Below, piece after piece: positions 5,215-10,581 of a DNA stretch of 17,212 nt. Made by a program: the position numbers and the translations under genes. The notes under the pieces were generated by a model. The model was not told the origin of the DNA. It made no database searches and saw only the letters and a list, made by a program, of their open reading frames with translations. Within the stretch, counting starts at the first letter, position 1. Each line of letters begins with the position of its first letter. Origin of the DNA: JACRIK01 sp040753835 (lineage in GTDB: Bacteria > Planctomycetota > MHYJ01 > JACQXL01); assembly GCA_040753835.1 (NCBI GenBank), contig JBFMDM010000042.1:1-17212 (forward strand), written 5' to 3'.

Positions 5215-5817
5215 ATGCCGAAAGACAAGCAATTATTGAGCCAGAATGATATAGACCAGACCCTGGTAAGAATTGCCGGCAATATCATTTCCAACCATTC
5301 GTCAGCCATCCTTCGCTGTTCCGAATCTACGGAGTGGCGAAGGACAGCCAAAGAGAGTAATTCCCTGGTGCTTATCGGCATTCACCGCCGGGGCGTGCCT
5401 TTGGCCAGACGGCTTAAGACGCTTATAGAGAAAAAGATAAAAAGCGAATTACTTCTGGGCACCCTGGATATCACCCTGTACCGCGATGACCTAGATACGG
5501 TTGGACACCTGCCTATTGTCAAGAATACCGATATCCCCTTTGACCTGACCGGCAAGAGCGTGGTGCTGGTGGATGATGTCCTGTTCACCGGCCGGACCAT
5601 CCGCTCGGCCTTGAACGAACTGGCTGAATTCGGACGTCCCAAGCGCATCCAACTGGCCGTCCTGATAGACCGCGGGCATAGGGAACTGCCCATCTGCGCC
5701 GACTATGTCGGCAAGGCAGTCCAGACCAAAGAGGACGAGGTTGTTAAGGTGTCTCTCAAAGAAACCGATGGAACAGACGAAGTAGTGATTACTGTAAAGA
5801 CCAAAGCGAAGGTGTGA
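5215..5817 (+). CDS. pyrR: PyrR: pyrimidine operon regulator / uracil phosphoribosyltransferase
   Basis: PyrR binds uridine nucleotides and pyr mRNA to lower expression of pyrimidine genes, and often also makes UMP from uracil and PRPP. The 200-residue product from the ATG at 5215 has the family hallmarks: LDITLYRDDL (84-93), the PRPP-binding loop VVLVDDVLFTGRTIRSAL (116-133), and GRPKRIQLAVLIDRGHRELP (140-159). The frame is open to 5161, with ATGs at 5194 and 5197. I choose 5215 because the family N-terminus (KQLLSQNDIDQTLVRIA) starts there and the upstream part overlaps leader hairpins. The Shine-Dalgarno is weak. About 14-16 extra residues (around 30-45) separate RIA from the IGIHRRG strand compared with typical PyrR of about 180 residues; they coincide with a palindromic insertion. 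It is the first gene of the pyr operon, and its stop is just before pyrB. Confidence 0.92.
   Translation: MPKDKQLLSQNDIDQTLVRIAGNIISNHSSAILRCSESTEWRRTAKESNSLVLIGIHRRGVPLARRLKTLIEKKIKSELLLGTLDITLYRDDLDTVGHLPIVKNTDIPFDLTGKSVVLVDDVLFTGRTIRSALNELAEFGRPKRIQLAVLIDRGHRELPICADYVGKAVQTKEDEVVKVSLKETDGTDEVVITVKTKAKV
5303..5350. repeat. Palindromic element inserted in frame within pyrR
   Basis: A 36-bp palindrome (5309-5344) is flanked by the direct repeat CAGCCA (5303-5308 and 5345-5350). The arms TCCTTCGC and GCGAAGGA pair perfectly and continue as TGTTCCG with CGGAGTG, giving 15 consecutive pairs in RNA (three G-U) around the loop AATCTA. Element plus one repeat is 42 nt, or 14 codons, so the frame is kept. 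It lies where PyrR is longer than its relatives. This looks like a small transposed element comparable in behaviour to the palindromic elements known inside Rickettsia genes. Confidence 0.6.
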
Positions 5818-5822
5818 AAAGT

Positions 5823-6779
5823 ATGACTCCTGACAAGAAATTTACCTGGAATCATAAGCATCTCCTGGGCTTGGAGAATCTCACCGCCCAGGAAATAACC
5901 CACATCCTGGATACGGCCGAGTCGTTCAAGGAAATCTCCACCCGTAATATCAAGAAGGTGCCCACCCTACGCGGTAAGGTGGTGGTCAATATGTTTGTAG
6001 AACCATCTACCCGGACCAGGATGTCTTTCTCGCTGGCCGCCAAGCGCCTGAGCGCTGACATAGTGGATTTTTCGCCGTCAACCAGTTCGCTGTCCAAGGG
6101 CGAGACGCTCAAGGACACGGCGCGCAATATAGAGGCAATGGGCATAGACATCGCCATCATCCGGCATACGGCCCCGGGCGCGCCGCATATGCTCTCGCGC
6201 ATCATTGACGCCAGCGTGGTCAATGCCGGGGACGGCGCGCACGAGCATCCGACCCAGGGACTGCTTGATATCTTCACTATGCGCGAGCAAAAGGGACGTA
6301 TCAAAGGCCTGAAAGTCGCCGTGGTGGGCGACATTATGCACAGCCGGGTGGCCCGGAGCAATATCTGGGGGCTGACCAAATTAGGCGCCGAGGTGATTGC
6401 CGTCGGACCGCCTACCCTGATACCAATGGAAATCAAGGAACTGGGCGTGAAAATCGTTTATGACATAGACAAGATTATCGGAGAACTGGATGTGATAAAC
6501 ATCCTGCGCATCCAGTTGGAGCGCCAGCGCAGCAAATTCTTCCCGACCGTGCGCGAATACGCCCGGCTCTTCGGCATTAATTCCGAACGGCTCAGGGCCG
6601 CAAAGAAAGACGTGATGATAATGCATCCGGGCCCGATTAACCGGGGCGTGGAGATTACCCCGGACGTGGCCGACGGCTCGCACTCAGTCATCCTGCGCCA
6701 GGTCGCCAACGGACTGGCCGTGCGTATGGCCGTGCTATATCTCGTGTCCGGACAACCCAAACCGGAGGAAACAGAATAG
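5823..6779 (+). CDS. pyrB: Aspartate carbamoyltransferase catalytic subunit
   Basis: PyrB joins carbamoyl phosphate and L-aspartate to N-carbamoyl-aspartate, the first committed step of UMP synthesis, in the cytoplasm. The 318-residue product has the expected size and all signatures: the carbamoyl-phosphate loop STRTR (62-66), the SKGET loop (91-95), HPTQGLLD (142-149), VVGDIMHSRVARSN (167-180) and MHPGPINRG (267-275). I choose the ATG at 5823, with AAGG 10 nt upstream. A GTG at 5814 overlapping the pyrR stop would add three residues and cannot be excluded. It follows pyrR by 5 bp and precedes the nucleotidyltransferase gene by 5 bp, so it is within one transcript. No regulatory-subunit gene (pyrI) is present, consistent with a PyrR-regulated enzyme. 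Confidence 0.97.
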   Translation: MTPDKKFTWNHKHLLGLENLTAQEITHILDTAESFKEISTRNIKKVPTLRGKVVVNMFVEPSTRTRMSFSLAAKRLSADIVDFSPSTSSLSKGETLKDTARNIEAMGIDIAIIRHTAPGAPHMLSRIIDASVVNAGDGAHEHPTQGLLDIFTMREQKGRIKGLKVAVVGDIMHSRVARSNIWGLTKLGAEVIAVGPPTLIPMEIKELGVKIVYDIDKIIGELDVINILRIQLERQRSKFFPTVREYARLFGINSERLRAAKKDVMIMHPGPINRGVEITPDVADGSHSVILRQVANGLAVRMAVLYLVSGQPKPEETE

Positions 6780-6784
6780 GTATT

Positions 6785-7111
6785 ATGAAAAAGTTAGGGG
6801 CTCGTTTTTGGGATATAGTAGAGAGAATAAAGGATGAATATACTCCTGAAAGGATTATTCTGTATGGTTCTTTTGCTTACGGGCATCCTAATAGGAATAG
6901 CGATATTGATTTGTTGATAATAAAAGATACCCAGGAACGGCCTATTGACCGGCGGATTAGGGTGCGTCGTATCGCCGACATCAGGGATTCGTCTTACCCG
7001 GCTTTTTCCCCAATTGTCCTGACTAACAAGGAACTTAAGCGAAGAGTGCAGATTGGCGACCAGTTTGTTAAGGAAATCCTTAATAAGGGGAAGGTCTTAT
7101 ATGCCAAATAA
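6785..7111 (+). CDS. MNT-type minimal nucleotidyltransferase (antitoxin-like partner of HEPN)
   Basis: The 108-residue product carries the polymerase-beta-type nucleotidyltransferase motif ILYGSFAYGHPNRNSDIDLL: Gly28-Ser29 and the metal-binding Asp40 and Asp42. The usual third acidic residue is not obvious; the corresponding strand reads FSPIVLT (74-80). In known MNT/HEPN modules the MNT protein acts as antitoxin, in studied cases by adding AMP to the HEPN toxin. The ATG at 6785 lies 5 bp after the pyrB stop with only a weak AGG upstream. It overlaps the HEPN gene by 11 bp, the usual arrangement for this pair. Its sequence is visibly richer in A+T than pyrB and pyrC, which suggests later insertion between them. 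Family assignment is firm; activity as an antitoxin is inferred. Confidence 0.88.
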   Translation: MKKLGARFWDIVERIKDEYTPERIILYGSFAYGHPNRNSDIDLLIIKDTQERPIDRRIRVRRIADIRDSSYPAFSPIVLTNKELKRRVQIGDQFVKEILNKGKVLYAK

Positions 7112-7493
7112 AAAGGGGTCTTTGTATCCTAATGATTGGATGGAAAAGGCGCAGAAAGACCTTAAAAGGGTAAACGTATTGCTTTCCGCCAGGGATGCCG
7201 CAGGCGCTGGATTCCATCTTCAACAGGCAATAGAAAAGTATCTTAAGGCATATCTGCTGACCAAGGGATGGAAATTGGAATATATCAACGACCCACCGAA
7301 ACTTCTTAACTATGCGAAGGAATATGACTCCGGTTTGGAGACATTCAGGGCTCTTTGCGAACGGGTAACAGAATATTATACATCCGAACGTTATCCTTTC
7401 TTTGAGGAGATACCGCCGTCAAAGAAGGAGTTAGACGAAACGTTAGAGCAGACAAATAAACTGATTAGTAAGATTAAAATAACAGTTAAGTAA
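7101..7493 (+). CDS. HEPN-domain protein paired with the MNT nucleotidyltransferase
   Basis: The 130-residue product has the HEPN helical signature around residues 12-55, including FHLQQAIEKYLKAYLLTKGW (38-57), and the later ERYPF segment (96-100). The ATG at 7101 is chosen because GGGGAAGG (7087-7094) lies 6 nt upstream; the frame extends to 7053 inside the MNT gene. Many HEPN toxins are RNases that use an R-x4-6-H motif. That motif is absent here: the only histidine is His39, and no arginine has the right spacing. The protein may therefore not be a classical RNase toxin and could instead regulate or bind nucleotides with its MNT partner. It stops 2 bp before pyrC, so the pair is embedded in the pyr operon. 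Confidence 0.87.
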   Translation: MPNKKGSLYPNDWMEKAQKDLKRVNVLLSARDAAGAGFHLQQAIEKYLKAYLLTKGWKLEYINDPPKLLNYAKEYDSGLETFRALCERVTEYYTSERYPFFEEIPPSKKELDETLEQTNKLISKIKITVK

Positions 7494-7495
7494 TT

Positions 7496-8758
7496 ATGAC
7501 CACTATACTCATCAAGAACGGCCGGATAATAGACCCGGCAAATAAACTGGCCAATGTCTTTATAGAGAACGGAAAAATAAAGTCCGTTGGTGCGAAGACC
7601 GCAAAAGCCGCAAAGACCATAGATGCCAAGGGGTTGATTGTCACTCCGGGCTTGATAGATATGCACGTGCACCTGCGCGAGCCGGGCAAGGAGGACGAGG
7701 AGACCATCGCTTCTGGCGCGGCCGCGGCAATTCACGGCGGGTTCACCTCGGTCGCCTGTATGCCCAATACCGACCCGGCCATAGATAACGAGGCATCGGC
7801 CGAGTTTGTGTATCTCCAGGCCAAGCGAGCCGGCAAGGCCAATGTCTTCCCCATCGGCGCGGTGACCAAGGGCCGTAAGGGTGAGGAAATCTCTGAAATG
7901 GGCCAGTTGTTCCGGGGCGGGGCAGTCGGATTCTCGGACGACGGCGCGCCTATCAAGAGCGCCGAGGTGGTCAGGCGTGCCCTGGAATACTCCAAGATGT
8001 TTGACAAGCCCATCATAGACCACTGCGAGGACCTGGACCTCATCCGCGAAGGCACGATGAATGAGGGCAGTGTATCAGTTACACTCGGACTGGTTGGTAT
8101 GCCTCCGGTCTCCGAAGAGATTATGGTCTATCGCGATATCGCCTTGGCCAAAATGACCAACGGCAAACTCCATATCGCCCATATCTCCACCAAGCGGGCC
8201 GTGGAATTGGTGCGACAGGCCAAGAAGGACGGCATCAGGGTAACGGCCGAGGTTACGCCCCATCATCTCACCTTGACCGATGAGTATGTCAAGACCAGCG
8301 GTTTCAATACCAATTACAAGGTCAATCCGCCCCTGAGGACCAAGTCCGATGTGGAGGCGCTTCGGGCCGGACTGAAAGATGGCATCATAGACGCCATTGC
8401 CTCGGACCACGCACCGCATTCCGAGGAGGAAAAGGACGTGGAATACAATGTCGCGCCGTTCGGAATTGTCGGAATGGAGACCCTTCTGCCGGTGGTCCTG
8501 ACCGAACTGGTGCACAAGAAGGTGATTACCTTGAATCAGTTAGTCGCCTCGTTGACCGTCAATCCGGCGCGCATCCTGGGTATTCCCAAAGGCACGCTTT
8601 CCATCGGCGCTGATGCCGATATAACTCTCATTGATATCAGTAAGGAATGGACCATTGACCCGGCTAAGTTCAGGTCCAAGAGCCGCAACTGTCCGTTCGC
8701 CGGCTGGAAGGTCAAGGGCAAGGCGGTAGGGGCCATCGTCAACGGACAAATAATATAG
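7496..8758 (+). CDS. pyrC: Dihydroorotase (class I, amidohydrolase fold)
   Basis: PyrC cyclises N-carbamoyl-aspartate to dihydroorotate, the step after PyrB. The 420-residue product has the class I length and metal ligands: DMHVHLREPG (His57, His59), FSDDG (Asp near 148-149), IIDHCED (His176), HIAHIS (His229) and ASDHAPHS (Asp304). The C-terminal KFRSKSRNCPFAGW is also typical. The ATG at 7496 is 2 bp after the HEPN stop and has no clear Shine-Dalgarno, so translation may be coupled to the HEPN gene. In some bacteria PyrB and this class of PyrC form a complex; nothing here shows that directly. The stop codon overlaps the first bases of an 18-bp inverted repeat that likely ends the operon. Confidence 0.97.
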   Translation: MTTILIKNGRIIDPANKLANVFIENGKIKSVGAKTAKAAKTIDAKGLIVTPGLIDMHVHLREPGKEDEETIASGAAAAIHGGFTSVACMPNTDPAIDNEASAEFVYLQAKRAGKANVFPIGAVTKGRKGEEISEMGQLFRGGAVGFSDDGAPIKSAEVVRRALEYSKMFDKPIIDHCEDLDLIREGTMNEGSVSVTLGLVGMPPVSEEIMVYRDIALAKMTNGKLHIAHISTKRAVELVRQAKKDGIRVTAEVTPHHLTLTDEYVKTSGFNTNYKVNPPLRTKSDVEALRAGLKDGIIDAIASDHAPHSEEEKDVEYNVAPFGIVGMETLLPVVLTELVHKKVITLNQLVASLTVNPARILGIPKGTLSIGADADITLIDISKEWTIDPAKFRSKSRNCPFAGWKVKGKAVGAIVNGQII

Positions 8759-8848
8759 CCACAGAGGCACAGAGGACGCGGAGCCATAATTTAGAGGATT
8801 TCTTATAAGAATTTCTCTGTGGTCTCTGTGCCTCTGTGGCTTTTATTT
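8757..8848 (+). terminator. Likely terminator of the pyr operon made from a dispersed repeat
   Basis: AGCCACAGAGGCACAGAG (8757-8774) and its perfect inverse (8824-8841) form an 18-bp stem, followed by TTTTATTT. The 49-nt loop contains a 12-bp palindrome, TTCTTATAAGAA (8800-8811). The stem starts inside the pyrC stop codon. The large loop makes it less efficient than a textbook terminator, but the stem length and T-run fit. The remaining sequence to 9002 holds only a CCCCGAA/TTTCGGGG hairpin (8939-8955) and one ACACAGATTACGCCGATT repeat. Confidence 0.6.
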
Positions 8849-9002
8849 GGCGGATATGAGGTAATTCTTAGTGGCCTTTGCTTGCACTGAGCGTAGCTCT
8901 TTGTGGTAGCAACCACGGATGGTTCGCTGGACGCGGTCCCCGAATGCTTTCGGGGTTCGGCTGGCTCACCACAAGTTGACACAGATTACGCCGATTAAAA
9001 TT

Positions 9003-9401
9003 ATGAATAATAAACCGTCATTGCCTAAAGCAATATTTGCTGGATTCCTTCTCGGTCTTATTCTGACGGGGGCGGGCCGTTTCTTCCTTTATATTAATGG
9101 ACCACTATGTTCAGTGGGTATCGGTGCAATAATTGGTATATTTATGCTTATATTAGGTGTGTTCCCTACTTTCCTGATATTTGGTGAGCTAGAATACACC
9201 ACTACAACAATTATTTTCTTATTAATAATACAAGGGGTTATTTGTTCTGTGATAGCGTTTTTAGTTATGCTGGTGAGAGAAAAAATTACTAAGTCCAAGG
9301 GAGAACTATCCCTTAAGGGGCTCGTGCTAAGGGTTTTTGTTATTTATATAATGATTGTAATAGTATTATTTATGGTGCTTTCAAATATAAGAGTGTGTTG
9401 A
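9003..9401 (+). CDS. Small four-helix membrane protein, hypothetical
   Basis: From the ATG at 9003 this encodes 132 residues with four hydrophobic helices, at about 9-30, 35-60, 66-90 and 106-128, joined by short loops and a basic stretch (REKITKSKGE) before the last helix. The open frame extends to a start at 8919, but that part translates a hairpin and a dispersed repeat, so 9003 is preferred. There is no Shine-Dalgarno. The base composition is much richer in A+T than the surrounding genes, which fits both its hydrophobic codons and possible transfer. I do not recognise a family, and the isolated position between operons gives no functional hint. Confidence 0.6.
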   Translation: MNNKPSLPKAIFAGFLLGLILTGAGRFFLYINGPLCSVGIGAIIGIFMLILGVFPTFLIFGELEYTTTTIIFLLIIQGVICSVIAFLVMLVREKITKSKGELSLKGLVLRVFVIYIMIVIVLFMVLSNIRVC

Positions 9402-9419
9402 AGGAAGACAATAGGACCG

Positions 9420-9458
9420 CAGGTTCTCATCTGCGAAATCTGTGTCATCTGTGGTTGC
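9420..9458. repeat. Dispersed ATCTGTG-type repeat before the pseudouridine synthase gene
   Basis: This stretch contains AAATCTGTGTCATCTGTGGTT, a minus-oriented copy of the repeat seen at 271, and runs to within 7 bp of the rluB start. No Shine-Dalgarno or clear promoter is visible in it. Confidence 0.6.
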
Positions 9459-9464
9459 ATTTGT

Positions 9465-10226
9465 ATGTCTCAAATTCGTCTGCACAAGTTTCTGGCGCAT
9501 TCAGGCCTGGCCTCAAGGCGGCACAGCGAGGGCCTGATTCAGGAAGGCAAAATCAGCGTCAACGGACGCATCATCACCGAACTCGGATTCCTGATTGACC
9601 CGGCCAAGGATAAGGTCTATTACGAAGGCCGTCTGCTTAAGCCAGAACCCAAGGTTTATTATATCGTCAACAAGCCCAAGGGCTATCTCTGCACTAATGC
9701 CGTTTTCCCAGCCAAGGGCAACGAGGTTATGACATATATAGGGCATGAGCCACGGGTCGTAGACCTGATAAAGACCCGGGAGCGGCTCTATACGGTGGGG
9801 CGCTTAGATAAGGAATCCGAGGGCTTGATTATCGCAACCAATGACGGCGAATTCGCCCAGCGGGTGAGCCATCCGAGTTTTGAGGTGCCCAAGACCTACT
9901 TCGTCTCGGTTCGGGGCCACTTGGACGGGGCTGTAATGGAAAAGGTCCAGAAGGGCATCTGGCTCTCCGAAGGCCGCACCTCGCGCACCCGGATAAAAAT
10001 CCTCAAGCGCGAGCGCGAGTTTACATCGCTCCTGATTACCCTGACCGAGGGCAAGAAACGCGAGGTCAGGCGCATCTTCGCCCGGTTCCACTACCCGGTC
10101 AAGCAACTCAAGCGCATCCAGATTGGCAATCTCCACCTGGGCGACCTTAAACAAGGCCAGTACCGCCAGGTGACATATAAGGAATTGGCGGCATCCGTAC
10201 TGCCTCAAGTGAATCAATCCAAGTAA
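9465..10226 (+). CDS. rluB: RluB/RsuA-family ribosomal RNA pseudouridine synthase
   Basis: These enzymes convert a specific uridine in rRNA to pseudouridine; RluB acts on 23S rRNA near the peptidyl-transferase centre. The 253-residue product has an N-terminal S4 RNA-binding domain (residues 3-50, RLHKFLAHSGLASRRHSEGL), the motif-I region YYIVNKPKGYL (65-75) and the catalytic motif GRLDKESEGLIIATNDG (112-128) with Asp115. The C-terminal TEGKKREVRRIFARF segment is also typical. The exact target uridine cannot be fixed by eye, so RluB is favoured over RluE, RluF and RsuA by length and the intact S4 domain. The start has no Shine-Dalgarno and is preceded by a dispersed repeat. It appears to be a single-gene unit. 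Confidence 0.88.
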   Translation: MSQIRLHKFLAHSGLASRRHSEGLIQEGKISVNGRIITELGFLIDPAKDKVYYEGRLLKPEPKVYYIVNKPKGYLCTNAVFPAKGNEVMTYIGHEPRVVDLIKTRERLYTVGRLDKESEGLIIATNDGEFAQRVSHPSFEVPKTYFVSVRGHLDGAVMEKVQKGIWLSEGRTSRTRIKILKREREFTSLLITLTEGKKREVRRIFARFHYPVKQLKRIQIGNLHLGDLKQGQYRQVTYKELAASVLPQVNQSK

Positions 10227-10278
10227 TAATACATTTGCAGATACCGGTGCCCTATAGAGGTCATCCATAAGCGGGATA

Positions 10279-10312
10279 GGGGTTATCTCTATGAGGGGTT
10301 GGGGTATAGGGG
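10279..10312 (+). other. Potential G-quadruplex: four GGGG runs
   Basis: GGGG occurs at 10279-10282, 10295-10298, 10301-10304 and 10309-10312 on the plus strand, with loops of 12, 2 and 4 nt, and an extra GGG at 10273. It lies in the rluB 3' flank (stop at 10226). The runs sit in degenerate ATAGGGGTTA repeats. Formation of a quadruplex is possible but unproven. Confidence 0.45.
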
Positions 10313-10321
10313 TTAAATAGT

Positions 10322-10384
10322 TATAGTGTGGCTGTTAATTCCAGCCCATGTATTTATTGGCTGGAATGTTATCAGCCAACTATA
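10322..10384. repeat. Two-tier hairpin, related to the pyrR-leader hairpin
   Basis: The outer stem pairs TATAGT+TGGCTG (10322-10334, one bulged G) with CAGCCAACTATA (10373-10384). The inner stem pairs ATTCCAGCC (10338-10346) perfectly with GGCTGGAAT (10359-10367). Flanking and arm sequences resemble 5112-5172: GGGGTTAAA before it, GGCTGTTNATT after the left arm, and CAGCCNANTATANTCGG at the right arm. It sits between rluB and repeat copy A. Confidence 0.7.
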
Positions 10385-10400
10385 CTCGGCAGTAATTCAC

Positions 10401-10581
10401 TTCGTGGTCTCTGCGGAGTTCGCTTCGCGGTCTCTGCGGAGTTGACCTGCGCTCCAGTGGGTGCTCGGAGTCACGCTGCGCTTAGAGCGCTTCGCGCCGC
10501 CCTTCGGGGCGAGCCTCGCCTCTGGCGGGGTCTCTGCGGAGTTCGCAGATTCAATCAGTGTAATCGGTGAAATCTGTGGTT
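10401..10581. repeat. Modular intergenic repeat, copy A
   Basis: The 15-mer GGTCTCTGCGGAGTT occurs at 10406, 10429 and 10529. Module Y (10444-10498, 55 bp) and module X (10494-10543, 50 bp) are each identical to inverted sequences in copy B near 14211-14420, but in the opposite order. The right end (10544-10581) is an ATCTGTGGTT-type dispersed repeat that runs up to the mutS stop codon. No conserved coding sequence is present; the open frame across it is a by-product of the repeat. Confidence 0.85.

Noticed and set aside
8919..9002. N-terminal extension of the small membrane protein from 8919
   Set aside because: It translates a CCCCGAA hairpin and an ACACAGATTAC repeat and lacks hydrophobic character or a ribosome site.
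10328..10570. 80-residue plus-strand open frame
   Set aside because: It shares the peptide ELTCAPVGARSHAALRALRA with a frame in 14222-14437 only because both read the same DNA repeat module; frames outside the module are unrelated.
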